From assembly GCA_947642445.1 (NCBI GenBank), contig CANRSF010000001.1:117062-181061 (forward strand): a stretch of DNA of 64,000 nt, written 5' to 3'. The stretch comes from an uncultured Collinsella sp. GTDB taxonomy: Bacteria > Actinomycetota > Coriobacteriia > Coriobacteriales > Coriobacteriaceae. The notes under the pieces were generated by a model, which ran no database searches, was not told where the DNA came from, and saw only the letters and a program-made list of their open reading frames with translations. Position 1 is the first letter of the stretch; every line of letters starts with the position of its first letter. A program made the translations under genes and the position numbers. Of the stretch, positions 37,574 through 46,970 are shown piece by piece.

Positions 37574-37692
37574 AGCCGCGCTGGCGCTAGCTTTCAGCCA
37601 AGAACTGCATCGTCCCGTTTGAGCGCGTACGCCGTGCCGGGACATTGCTGTCAAAATTCCCTGCGCGAGACCTGCGCAAGAAAGGATTCGTT

Positions 37693-38547
37693 ATGTCCGT
37701 CCGCATTATTACCGATTCCGCAAGCGATATGTCGCCGGCGGAGCACCCCGCTCTGCGTGTTCTGCCGCTGTCCGTCACCTTTGGCACCGATGTGTATATG
37801 GATGGCGTCGACATCGATCACCAGCGCTTTTACGAGATGCTTGTGGAGCGCGATGAGCTGCCCAAGACCGGTCAGGTCAACCCGTACGCCTTTTCGCAGG
37901 CGATTGCCGAAGCGCGTGAGGCCGGCGATGAGGCCGTGATTATTACCGTGGGCGCCAAGCTCTCGGGCACCAACCAGAGTGCCCGCACCGCACTTGCCGA
38001 GGCGCCGGGCGGCGACATGTTCGTCGTGGACAGCAATAACGTGACCTTGGGCGAGCGCGTGCTGGTCGAGTATGCGCTGCGCCTGGTGGACGAGGGCCAG
38101 GGCGCGGCTCAGGTTGCGGCGGCTGTCGAGGCCGTGCGCGACCGCGTGGTCGTCATCGGCCTGCTCGAGACGTTGGAGTACCTGGTGCGCGGCGGTCGCC
38201 TGTCTGCTGCTGCCGGCGCCGTGGGCACGCTGCTCAACGTAAAGCCCGTGGTGGCTGCCGAGGACGGTCTGATCGTGCAGCTGGGCAAGGCGCGCGGTTC
38301 CAAGAACGGACGTAACCTGCTCAACCAGAAGGTCGAAAAGGCAGGAGGCATCGACTTTTCCATGCCGCTGGCGCTCGGCTATACGGGCCTTTCGGATGCG
38401 GTGCTCAAGAAGTATATCGAGGACAGCGCGGCACTGTGGGCTGGACACACCGAGGGCGAACTGCCCGTTCACACCATCGGCGCCACCATCGGCACCCATG
38501 TAGGCCCCGGCGCCGTAGCCGTAGCCTTCTTCCAGCCCGTTAACTAG
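37693..38547 (+). CDS. DegV family (fatty-acid binding) protein
   Basis: VRIITDSASDMSP...PLSVTFGTDVYMDGVDID...LPKTGQVNPYAF. Confidence 0.93.
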   Translation: MSVRIITDSASDMSPAEHPALRVLPLSVTFGTDVYMDGVDIDHQRFYEMLVERDELPKTGQVNPYAFSQAIAEAREAGDEAVIITVGAKLSGTNQSARTALAEAPGGDMFVVDSNNVTLGERVLVEYALRLVDEGQGAAQVAAAVEAVRDRVVVIGLLETLEYLVRGGRLSAAAGAVGTLLNVKPVVAAEDGLIVQLGKARGSKNGRNLLNQKVEKAGGIDFSMPLALGYTGLSDAVLKKYIEDSAALWAGHTEGELPVHTIGATIGTHVGPGAVAVAFFQPVN

Positions 38548-38557
38548 CCCACCTGCC

Positions 38558-38597
38558 AAAACCACCACAAAGGGGACAGGAACCTTTGTGGTGGTTT
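38558..38597. repeat. 40-bp palindromic repeat (inverted loop orientation)
   Basis: aaaaccaccacaaaggggacaggaacctttgtggtggttt. Confidence 0.9.
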
Positions 38598-38626
38598 ATG
38601 CTATTCCGGGTGGAAGGGAGCGAGCA

Positions 38627-38947
38627 ATGGCGTCTGAGGGCTTTTTTGAGCGGGTGTACGAGGTGGTCGAGCAGATTCCCGAGGGGATGGTCGCCACGTA
38701 TGGTCAGGTGGCGCTGCTTGCTGGACGTCCACGAAGTGCGCGGTACGTGGGGTATGCCCTGCACGGCAATCCGCGCCCCGGCGAGATTCCCTGTCACCGC
38801 GTGGTGTTTGCCGATGGCCGCATATGCGATGGTTTTGCTTTTGGCGGCCCCAATGCTCAGAGTGAGCTCTTAATGGGGGAGGGCGTGACGTTTACCGATC
38901 CCATGCACGTCGACCTGGGCGCCTGTCGTTGGCCGGCCGGGCTTTAA
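38627..38947 (+). CDS. MGMT-like DNA methyltransferase/alkyltransferase domain protein
   Basis: VYEVVEQIPEGMVATYGQVALLAGRPRSARYVGYAL...IPCHRVV (catalytic Cys retained). Confidence 0.88.
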   Translation: MASEGFFERVYEVVEQIPEGMVATYGQVALLAGRPRSARYVGYALHGNPRPGEIPCHRVVFADGRICDGFAFGGPNAQSELLMGEGVTFTDPMHVDLGACRWPAGL

Positions 38948-38962
38948 CGGCTTGCTCGCGCC

Positions 38963-39002
38963 AAAACCACCACAAAGGTGCCTGTCCCCTTTGTGGTGGT
39001 TC
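38963..39002. repeat. 40-bp palindromic repeat
   Basis: aaaaccaccacaaaggtgcctgtcccctttgtggtggttc. Confidence 0.9.
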
Positions 39003-39180
39003 TAGTTTACCTGAGCTAACTTATGGAGAAGCTATGGGGGAACATATTGACGCTACAAAGTAAACCACGGTGAACTATATTGTATTCAGCAACGGAGCAG
39101 GCAATAGGCGATGAAAAAGCCTGCCCTGTTGAGTTTGATTCGCATTCCTCCCCTCTGTGCGATTCAACGGTGTACTTCGG

Positions 39181-39227
39181 GAACAGGCCCGCTGGCAACT
39201 AACTGCCAGCGGGCCTGTTCCTGTTTT
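39181..39227 (+). terminator. Strong Rho-independent terminator-like hairpin
   Basis: ggaacaggcccgctggca-actaac-tgccagcgggcctgttcc then tgttttt; perfect 18-bp stem. Confidence 0.75.
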
Positions 39228-39331
39228 TCGCGGGAGTGCAATGGGCAGAGCCGAACCGGTCGGGCACCAAAAAAGGCGGACGCACTAGCGCCCGCCCTAT
39301 AGCAATCGAAAGTTCTAGCCAGCAGATCGAT

Positions 39332-40381
39332 CTAGTACACCATGCCCATGGCGTCCTGAACCTCGGCCAGGGTCTGCTCGGCAATCTCGTTGGCGCGACG
39401 GTTGCCCTCGTGCAGCACGTCCTTCACATAGTCCAGGTCGTTTTCGTAGCGCTGACGACGCTCGCGGATCGGCGCGAAGTACTCGTTGACGGCCTCGGTC
39501 ACGTACTTCTTGAGCTGGCCGGAGCCGCCCATGCCAATCTCTTCGGCAATCTCGACCTCGGAACGGCCAGTGCAGATGGCGGCCGTCGAAAGCAGACCGG
39601 ACACGCCGGGGCGGTTCTCGGGATCGAATGTGATCATGCGCTCGGAGTCGGTCTGGCTCTTCTTGATGCGCTTGGCCGTCTCCTCGGCGGTCATCGAGAT
39701 GTTGATGGCGTTGCCGTAGCTCTTGCTCATCTTGCGCCCGTCCAGGCCGGGCAGCAGCGGGGTCTCGGACAGCAGCGCGTCGACCTCGGGGAACACCTTG
39801 CCGTAACGGTTGTTAAAGCGGCGGGCGATGGTGCGGGTGAGCTCGATGTGCGGCAGCTGGTCGCGACCGACGGGCACCACATTGCCCTTGCAGAACAGGA
39901 TGTCGCAGGCCTGGTGCACCGGGTAGGTGAGCAGAAGGCCGGTGAGCTCGTGGCCCGAGGCCTCCATCTCGGCCTTGACCGTGGGGTTGCGCGCCAGCTC
40001 GGCCTCGGAGACCAGCGACAGGAACGGCAGCATGAGCTGGTTGGCGGCGGGCACGGCGGAGTGCGCGTAGATCATGGTCTTGTCGGGGTCGATGCCGCAG
40101 GCAAGGTAGTCCATGACCATGTTGTACACGTTGTCCTGGATGTGCTCGGTCGTGTCGCGGTCGGTGATGACCTGGTAGTCGGCGATGAGTACGTTGGTCT
40201 TGGCACCCATGTTCTGCAGCTCCACACGGCCCTTGAGGGTGCCGAAGTAGTGACCCAGGTGCAGGCGGCCGGTGGGGCGGTCGCCGGTAAGCATGGTGAA
40301 CTTCTCGGGCGTTTTTGCCAGGCCCTCGCGAATGGCGTTGCTCTTTTGCAGCGCGACTTCGTAGCTGTTCTCGTTTGGCAT
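39332..40381 (-). CDS. trpS: Tryptophan--tRNA ligase
   Basis: GDRPTGRLHLGHYFGTLKG...MSKSYGNAI (HIGH/KMSKS variants). Confidence 0.95.
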   Translation of the reverse strand: MPNENSYEVALQKSNAIREGLAKTPEKFTMLTGDRPTGRLHLGHYFGTLKGRVELQNMGAKTNVLIADYQVITDRDTTEHIQDNVYNMVMDYLACGIDPDKTMIYAHSAVPAANQLMLPFLSLVSEAELARNPTVKAEMEASGHELTGLLLTYPVHQACDILFCKGNVVPVGRDQLPHIELTRTIARRFNNRYGKVFPEVDALLSETPLLPGLDGRKMSKSYGNAINISMTAEETAKRIKKSQTDSERMITFDPENRPGVSGLLSTAAICTGRSEVEIAEEIGMGGSGQLKKYVTEAVNEYFAPIRERRQRYENDLDYVKDVLHEGNRRANEIAEQTLAEVQDAMGMVY

Positions 40382-40542
40382 GATTGCTCCTAACGTATGT
40401 TCATGGGTCAAGATGATAACGCGTTTATTGGAGGGTCGGGGCGTAAGTACGCGAGGGGCGGGAGAGCGGCGGCATGTGCGATGGGCGCGGCGTGGCTGCG
40501 CGTTTGGCCGGCGGCGCCTGGGCGCATCCTCGGCAGCTTGCC

Positions 40543-41742
40543 CTAGCGCCTGTGGTGGCGCTCCTCCCTGCGTTCTTCTGCCGCCTGCTCCTCCTGCTTA
40601 AAGGCGGGATCGTCGGGGGTGACGAGCTCGTCCTCGTGCGTGCGCTTGTTGTAATGGTGGCGCAGCACGGGCTCAAACAGGTGCAGGTGCTTGGCAAAGG
40701 CCGCCGAGCCAATGGCGAGTACGGTAAAGATGAGCACGCGCATGGGCACCTCGACCTGGTTAATCGCGGCGGCGCCGGCCGAAAGCATGATGCACCAGGC
40801 GTAGATGAGGAGCACTGCCTGCTTTTGGTTGTAGCCCTCTTGGATCAGGCGGTGGTGGATGTGGCCCTTGTCGGCCTGCCCGATGCTAATGTGGGCGCGC
40901 TTGCGGCGCACGATGGCGCTAAACGTGTCGATGATGGGCACGCCGGCAACGATGAGCGGGATGATAAGCGAGGTGAGCGCGGCGGTGCGGCTCACGTTGA
41001 GCAGCGAGATGGAGCCCAGTGCAAAGCCCAGAAGCAACGACCCCGAGTCGCCCAAGAAGATGCTTGCGGGGTTGAAGTTGTAGCGCAAAAAGGCCAGGCA
41101 AGCGCCAAAGAGCGCAATGGAGAGCGCGGCGGCGTCGATGCGGCCCGAGAGAACGGCCATCGAAAACATGGTGAACGACGCGATGCCGCAGATGCCCGTG
41201 GCCAAGCCGTCGAGGCCGTCGATGAGGTTAATGATGTTGGTGAATGCCACCAGATAGATCACGGTGATGGGGTAGGCGAGCCATCCGAGCATGATCTCGC
41301 CGGGGGCAAACGGGTTGACGATGACGCCGATCCGCAGGCCGCCGATACAGGCGATAAGCGCGGCGAGGACCTGTCCGGCTAGCTTTTGCTTGGGCTCGAG
41401 CTGGAAGACGTCGTCGATAGCGCCGGTCGCAAAGATGACGGTAAAAGAAAGCGCAAGTATGGGGTAGCTGATGTGCAGACGGGGGTGGGGCACCAAAACG
41501 GGCGGCCAACCCAGGTACCAGGTGCCTAGGATTTGCACAATACAGGCAACGACCAGGCCCAAAAACACCGCCATTCCGCCCAAACGCGGGATGGGCTTGG
41601 TGTTGATGCGGCGCTTAGAAGGATAGTCGACGGCGTCGAGCTTAATTGCCAAGCGCTTGACCAGGGGCACCGTGAGGAAGGTCGTGATAAAGGCCGCCGC
41701 TGCCACGCATAGATACGGTATGTAGCTCGGGGATGAAGCCAT
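40543..41742 (-). CDS. Undecaprenyl-phosphate sugar-1-phosphate transferase (MraY/WecA/TagO family)
   Basis: VDYPSKRRINTKPIPRLGGMAVFLG...GAIDDVFQLEPKQKL...NIINLIDGLDGLATG...FLGDSGSLLLGF. Confidence 0.92.
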   Translation of the reverse strand: MASSPSYIPYLCVAAAAFITTFLTVPLVKRLAIKLDAVDYPSKRRINTKPIPRLGGMAVFLGLVVACIVQILGTWYLGWPPVLVPHPRLHISYPILALSFTVIFATGAIDDVFQLEPKQKLAGQVLAALIACIGGLRIGVIVNPFAPGEIMLGWLAYPITVIYLVAFTNIINLIDGLDGLATGICGIASFTMFSMAVLSGRIDAAALSIALFGACLAFLRYNFNPASIFLGDSGSLLLGFALGSISLLNVSRTAALTSLIIPLIVAGVPIIDTFSAIVRRKRAHISIGQADKGHIHHRLIQEGYNQKQAVLLIYAWCIMLSAGAAAINQVEVPMRVLIFTVLAIGSAAFAKHLHLFEPVLRHHYNKRTHEDELVTPDDPAFKQEEQAAEERREERHHRR

Positions 41743-41955
41743 GAATCTAAAAACCGCCAAGCGTCGAAGGAAAAGGTCAAAGGTTGCTAAGCGCAAAGGG
41801 CATAGCCGAACCATGATACTCGACCAAGGGGGGTGCATGGAATTGCGCGCAGCGATAATCACGCGCTTACCAGATATTGGGATGTTGTCGATGGCTTGTC
41901 GGGATACCGGCGGGGATCCATATGGGCTGTAATGGTGGTTTTCGGCAAATAAAAA

Positions 41956-42114
41956 CCACCCCCCACGTTACGAAAATGAACCCACCTAAAACAGGTGGGT
42001 GCCCTCATCGACTGTTCCAGCGTCCTTAACAACGAAGGATACCTGTACTAGGTACGACTGTGTGGGCTCCCTAAATAAACGCGACGGTTCACCCAGTTGC
42101 TCCGCGGGGGGCGG
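41956..42114 (-). ncRNA. Structured RNA candidate, 6S (ssrS)-like
   Basis: 12-bp closing stem CCGCCCCCCGCG / CGUGGGGGGUGG, internal hairpin ACCCACCU-N-AGGUGGGU, terminator-like hairpin right after; no ORF explains the region. Confidence 0.45.
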
Positions 42115-42266
42115 AATACCTACATCATAAAGCGGCACTTTATCGATTCCAGTCTTGACATTACAAAAATCGTGTCGGACGATTACGGCGCCTTGGGCTC
42201 GAGCCGTCTGTGCGGTTGGTCCCTTTACGTTTGAGCTGCTGAATCGTTGTTTTGGAGCATGTTTTT

Positions 42267-43211
42267 ATGCCGACGCCGTTGACCGAACTTTTTTCGCCCG
42301 CCTGCCATTTGTGTCCGCGCCGTTGCGGTGCGGTGCGCGACGAGGGTGCGCACGGCGTATGCGGTGCCGATGACACGCTCAAGGTGGCCCGCGCGGCGCT
42401 TCATATGTGGGAGGAGCCGCCTATCTCGGGCGAGGCCGGTTCGGGCACGATCTTCTTTAGCGGCTGCTCGCTCAAATGTATCTATTGCCAGAACCACGAG
42501 ATCTCGACGGGCAATTTTGGGCTTGAGATTTCGCCCGAGCGCCTGGTCGAGATTATGCTGGAGCTGCAGGACCAAGGTGCCAATAACATCAATCTGGTGA
42601 CGGCGACGCACTATGCGCACCTGTTGCCTGCCGCGATTGCCGCGGCACGGACGCGCGGGTTGGTCATCCCAATTGTCTACAACACGAGTGGTTACGAGCG
42701 CGCGAGTGCCGTGGCGGCGCTGGGCGACCTGGTCGACGTGTGGCTTACGGACTTTAAATATGCCGATGCCGGGCTTGCTCAGTCGCTTTCTCATATTAAG
42801 GACTACCCGCGCGTGGCCGTGTCGGGTCTGGCCCAGATGGCGCGCGAGATTGAGCGCCGCGGGGGAGAGCTGGTAGACGAGGACGGGCTCATGAGGCGCG
42901 GCATAATCGTGCGTCATCTGGTGCTGCCGGGGCATGCGGACGATTCGTGCCGCGTGTTGGACCTGGTGTGGCAGACGGTGGGCGACGTGCCGATCTCGGT
43001 CATGAACCAGTACACGCCCAATGCCCTCATGCGCGAACAAGGCGGCGACCTGGCGCGCGCCGTGACGCGCGAGGAGTACGAGCAGGTGCTCGACCATGCC
43101 GACGACCTGGGCTTTACGACGATGTTTTGGCAAGAAGGCGGCGCGGTAGACGAGAGCTTTACCCCGGCGTTCGATACCACCGGTGTTCTTACTAGTGCTC
43201 AAACCAGCTAA
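42267..43211 (+). CDS. Radical SAM protein (pyruvate formate-lyase activating enzyme-like)
   Basis: CHLCPRRCGAVRDEGAHGVCG...FFSGCSLKCIYCQNHEIS (CxxxCxxC). Confidence 0.9.
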   Translation: MPTPLTELFSPACHLCPRRCGAVRDEGAHGVCGADDTLKVARAALHMWEEPPISGEAGSGTIFFSGCSLKCIYCQNHEISTGNFGLEISPERLVEIMLELQDQGANNINLVTATHYAHLLPAAIAAARTRGLVIPIVYNTSGYERASAVAALGDLVDVWLTDFKYADAGLAQSLSHIKDYPRVAVSGLAQMAREIERRGGELVDEDGLMRRGIIVRHLVLPGHADDSCRVLDLVWQTVGDVPISVMNQYTPNALMREQGGDLARAVTREEYEQVLDHADDLGFTTMFWQEGGAVDESFTPAFDTTGVLTSAQTS

Positions 43212-43340
43212 TCTGGGACGAGGCTCTTTGAGTAGCCTTTTTGGGACGGGGCTGTTTTAGCTACCCCTGCCGCTGTTCGACCAAACCGTTCGCGTTGTCT
43301 GTCGGGGTAGCTAAAACAGCCGCGTCCCAAAAAGACTGGG
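43205..43340. repeat. Inverted-repeat element related to the 27284/30379 repeat heads
   Basis: ttttgggacggggctgttttagctacccc ... ggggtagctaaaacagccgcgtcccaaaa. Confidence 0.7.
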
Positions 43341-43390
43341 TATTGGGCGTTGACAGTTGGCGAGCCGTAGGTAAAATATCAACTTGTCCT

Positions 43391-43463
43391 GGGGACGTAG
43401 CTCAGTTGGGAGAGCGCTGCCGTCGCATGGCAGAGGCCGAGGGTTCGACTCCCTTCGTCTCCA
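43391..43463 (+). tRNA. tRNA-Ala (CGC)
   Basis: Complete cloverleaf; anticodon loop GTCGCAT; acceptor GGGGACG/CGTCTCC; T-arm GAGGG TTCGACT CCCTT. Confidence 0.92.
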
Positions 43464-43477
43464 CCCTTGGATTTGAT

Positions 43478-43509
43478 AAGCCGCTGACATTGTGTCGGCG
43501 GCTTTTTTT
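43478..43509 (+). terminator. Rho-independent terminator after tRNA-Ala
   Basis: aagccgctgaca...tgtcggcggctttttttt. Confidence 0.7.
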
Positions 43510-43527
43510 AAAAGAAAGGGCTGTACC

Positions 43528-43968
43528 ATGGCCAAGCTTGAGTCCCAACCACTGTCTGCCGAGGAACGCGCCGAGTTGGAAGAGCTCCGCGCCGAGAAAG
43601 CTCGTCGCGAGGCCCAGGAAGAGGCACGCCGCGAGCGTGAGGAGCTGGCCGCCCTGCGTGCCGAGCGCGAGAAGGCCGAGGAGGCCGCCGCGAACGTCGC
43701 CCCCGCGCCCAAGCCCGCCGCCGCGAAGCCCGCGCCCACCGCACCTAAACCTCAGCCTAAAAAGGTCGCTCGTTCCAAGTCCGTCGAGCCCAAGCCGAGC
43801 CGTGACGAGATGACCTTTGCCCAGCGCATGGTTACCTCCAAGGAGCCTACGGGCGAGAACGAGATCCCTGGCATGGCGCCGGCTCAAAAAATCATCATTG
43901 TCCTTGCCCTCATCGCGTTTGTCATCTTTATGGGCTACACGATCCTGACCAGCATGGGCCTGCTCTAG
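43528..43968 (+). CDS. Hypothetical protein: charged coiled-coil plus C-terminal TM segment
   Basis: 146 aa from ATG 43528 with aaagaaaggg upstream; E/R/A-rich N-term, KIIIVLALIAFVIFMGYTIL TM. Confidence 0.65.
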   Translation: MAKLESQPLSAEERAELEELRAEKARREAQEEARREREELAALRAEREKAEEAAANVAPAPKPAAAKPAPTAPKPQPKKVARSKSVEPKPSRDEMTFAQRMVTSKEPTGENEIPGMAPAQKIIIVLALIAFVIFMGYTILTSMGLL

Positions 43969-44052
43969 CCCATTCGCGCTGGGTGCCATGCCCGAACACT
44001 CTGCCCTTTTCCAACCCTCAACCTCTGCACAACGCATCCGAAAGGTCGCCCC

Positions 44053-45558
44053 ATGGCTTTGACCGACATCTCGCATCCCACCGACATTGCAATGCTCACC
44101 GATCTGTACGAGCTCACTATGGCCCAGGGCCTGTGGGAGAGCGGCAAGGCCAATGAGCAGGGTTGTTTTACCGCGTTTTACCGCGACCATCCCTTTGGCA
44201 GCGCCTATGCCGTCATGTGCGGCACCGCCGAGCTGCCCGAGCTGGTCGAGAACCTGCGCTTTACGCCCGAGGATATCGACTACCTCGCCTCACTCCAGGC
44301 CCCGGCCGGCGGTGCGATGTTCAAGCCTGCATTCCTCGACTACCTGCGCGATTTTCGTGCACATGTAAACATCGACGCCGTCCCCGAGGGCGAGCTCGTC
44401 TTTCCGCGCGAACCCATGGTTCGCGTCACCGGTCCCGCGCTGGAGTGCCAGCTGCTCGAAACGGCGCTGCTCAACATCGTCGGCTTCCAGACGCTTGTCG
44501 CCACCAAGACGGCGCGCGTGGTGCTGGCGGCGGACGGCCGTCCCGTTGCCGAGTTTGGCCTGCGCCGCGCCCAGGGTCCCGATGGCGGGCTGGCCGTCGC
44601 GCGCGCGAGCTACGTTGCCGGCTGCTCCTCTACGTCCAATGTGCTCGCCGGCCGCCGCTACGGTATTCCCGTCTTTGGCACGCATGCGCACAGCTGGGTC
44701 ATGAGCTTCGACTCCGAGCTCGAGGCCTTCCGCGCCTTTGCCAAGTCGAGCCCCAAGAATTGCACGCTGCTCATCGACACCTACGACGTACGCGAGGGTT
44801 GCGAGCATGCCATTACGGTTGCCAAGGAGATGGAAGCGGTGGGCGAGCGCCTGTCGGCCATTCGCATCGACTCCGGCGACCTCGCCAAGCTCTCCAAGTA
44901 TGTGCGCGGCCGTTTTGATGCCGAGGGCCTGCCCTATGTGGGGATCTCGGTTTCTAACGATTTGGATGAGTACACGATTCAGTCGCTGCTCGACCAGGGC
45001 GCGCCTATCGATAGCTTTGGCGTGGGCACCAAGCTCGCGACCTGCTACGACCAGCCGGCGCTGGGCGGCGTGTACAAGCTCGCCGCCCGCCGTGCGAGTG
45101 AGACGGACCCGTGGACGCCGGTGGTCAAGCTCTCCGAGCAGCCCTACAAGCGCACGATCCCGGGTGTGCAACGCGTGCGCCGTTATTACGACGGCTTTGG
45201 CGGCCCGGTCTGCGACATGATCTACGACGAGGACCATCTGGCGGGGGAGGGCGCCGCGCGCGGCAATACCCTCGTGGCCGTGAATGATGCCGCTCTGGTG
45301 ACCGACGTGTCCGAACTTGAGTATCGCGAGCTGCTGGTGCCGATCGTGCGCGATGGCAGTGCGGTGGCTCCGCGTGAGAGCATCCAGGACGCGCGCGAGC
45401 GTTGCGCCTGGGCACTTGACCATCTGGACGCAGCTTTCAAGCGCTTCCTGTACCCGCAGACCTATGTGGTGGGCATGGAGCAGGGCCTGGCTCAGGTGCG
45501 CGACGAGCTCGTGCGCAAGAACATGGCTGCGGCTTCGGCCTTCCCCTGGGCAAAATGA
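44053..45558 (+). CDS. pncB: Nicotinate phosphoribosyltransferase
   Basis: MLTDLYELTMAQGLWESGK...EFGLRRAQGPDGG...GTHAHSWVMSF. Confidence 0.92.
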   Translation: MALTDISHPTDIAMLTDLYELTMAQGLWESGKANEQGCFTAFYRDHPFGSAYAVMCGTAELPELVENLRFTPEDIDYLASLQAPAGGAMFKPAFLDYLRDFRAHVNIDAVPEGELVFPREPMVRVTGPALECQLLETALLNIVGFQTLVATKTARVVLAADGRPVAEFGLRRAQGPDGGLAVARASYVAGCSSTSNVLAGRRYGIPVFGTHAHSWVMSFDSELEAFRAFAKSSPKNCTLLIDTYDVREGCEHAITVAKEMEAVGERLSAIRIDSGDLAKLSKYVRGRFDAEGLPYVGISVSNDLDEYTIQSLLDQGAPIDSFGVGTKLATCYDQPALGGVYKLAARRASETDPWTPVVKLSEQPYKRTIPGVQRVRRYYDGFGGPVCDMIYDEDHLAGEGAARGNTLVAVNDAALVTDVSELEYRELLVPIVRDGSAVAPRESIQDARERCAWALDHLDAAFKRFLYPQTYVVGMEQGLAQVRDELVRKNMAAASAFPWAK

Positions 45559-45590
45559 TCCGAAGGGGACGGAGGAAAACGGATCATTTT
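45553..45590 (+). terminator. Rho-independent terminator candidate
   Basis: aatgatccg...cggatcatttt. Confidence 0.6.
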
Positions 45591-45639
45591 CTCGCTCGGC
45601 CCGTTCGCCCGTTCGCTGAACATTCGATTGGTTTGACGT

Positions 45640-46767
45640 ATGACGACTTCTTATAAAACGATGGTGGTAAAGATCGGTTCGTCTACGGTGGTGGGCGCCG
45701 ACGGCAAGGTCAACCGCGCCTTTATCGGCGGGCTTGCCGATCAGGCCGCAGCGCTGCGCGAGCTTGGCTGGCGCCTGGTCGTGGTGAGCTCGGGCGCTAT
45801 CGCCTGTGGCTATCCCGTGCTGGGCTTCGACCACAAGCCGGTCGGCGACCTGCCGAGCCTGCAGGCGTGCGCCTCGGCTGGTCAGTGCATCATCTCGTCG
45901 GCCTACGACGAGGAGTTCCATGCACGGGATCTGCTCACCTCGCTCGTGCTACTCACGCGCCACGATACGGCCCGCCGCACGTCCTACCTGCACGCACGCG
46001 ACGCCCTGCTGCGCCTGGTGGAGCTTGGCGTGGTGCCTGTTGTCAACGAGAACGATACCGTTACCGTCGACGAGATCAAGTTTGGCGACAACGACACGCT
46101 GGCGGCGCTTGTGAGCTGTCTGGTTTCCGCCGATCTGTGCGTGACGCTCTCGGACATCGATGGCCTCTACACCGCCAATCCGCACGAGGACCCCACGGCC
46201 GAGTTCGTCCCGGTTGTGCATAAGATCGATGCCAAGATTATCGCCTCGGCGGGCGATTCTTCCACATCGGTGGGCACGGGCGGCATGATCACCAAGATTC
46301 GCGCGAGCCGCATTCTCATGACGGCGGGCATTCAAAGCGTGATTTGCTCGGGCGAGGAGCCCGATGCGCTCGTGCGTCTGGCCCGCGGCGAGAGCGTGGG
46401 TACGCTGTTCGATCCGCCGGCGGAGCGCCTGGACATTGCGCCGCGCAAGTTGTGGATCGCACTGGGTGACAAGGCGCATGGCTCGGTGACGGTCGATGAT
46501 GGCGCCGCGAAGGCGCTGGTCAGCCGCGGATCGTCGCTGCTCGCGGTGGGTATTCGCGAGGTCGATGGCCAGTTTGCCGAGGGCGATGTGCTCGACGTGT
46601 GCGACCCGAGCGGCATGGTTGTCGCCCGTGGTATCGCCGAGGCCGATTCGGACGTGCTGGAGCTTGCAGCCGGCCGCCGCCAGGATCAGATTGCCAGCAA
46701 CCGCCTGCTCGCAGACCTGGCCGAGAAGCCCGCGATCCATAGGGACAACTTGATAGTGTTCGCCTAA
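45640..46767 (+). CDS. proB: Glutamate 5-kinase (with C-terminal PUA domain)
   Basis: VVKIGSSTVVG...VVSSGAIACG...NENDTVTVDEIKFGDNDTLAALVS...GTGGMITKI. Confidence 0.95.
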   Translation: MTTSYKTMVVKIGSSTVVGADGKVNRAFIGGLADQAAALRELGWRLVVVSSGAIACGYPVLGFDHKPVGDLPSLQACASAGQCIISSAYDEEFHARDLLTSLVLLTRHDTARRTSYLHARDALLRLVELGVVPVVNENDTVTVDEIKFGDNDTLAALVSCLVSADLCVTLSDIDGLYTANPHEDPTAEFVPVVHKIDAKIIASAGDSSTSVGTGGMITKIRASRILMTAGIQSVICSGEEPDALVRLARGESVGTLFDPPAERLDIAPRKLWIALGDKAHGSVTVDDGAAKALVSRGSSLLAVGIREVDGQFAEGDVLDVCDPSGMVVARGIAEADSDVLELAAGRRQDQIASNRLLADLAEKPAIHRDNLIVFA

Positions 46768-46781
46768 CCAATTGACGCTGC

Positions 46782-46879
46782 AAACGCCCCTAAGCGGCAA
46801 TCTGACGTTCAATCGTCGGGCATGACCAAAAGGTCAATGCCCTCCTCTTTCACGTCACCTTGCTCGCTTAGGGGCGTTT
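46782..46879. terminator. Long nested hairpin between convergent proB and peptidase genes
   Basis: Outer 15-bp stem aaacgcccctaagcg/cgcttaggggcgttt; inner tgacgt/acgtca and gggcatgacc-aaaa-ggtcaatgccc. Confidence 0.65.
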
Positions 46880-46914
46880 TCGCTTTCTGTCCTCTACCAG
46901 CGGCATTGTCGTTG

Positions 46915-46970
46915 CCGGCACTTGGGGACGTTCCTATTGTGCCGGCAGACGGGGACACTCCTTTGCTAGA
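46915..46970. repeat. REP-like palindrome (tgccggcac family)
   Basis: tgccggcac-ttggggacgttcctatt-gtgccggca followed by gacggggacactcct. Confidence 0.7.

Noticed and set aside
44290-45921. 543 aa minus-strand ORF opposite pncB/proB
   Set aside because: Spans two genes on the other strand; Arg/His-rich shadow sequence.
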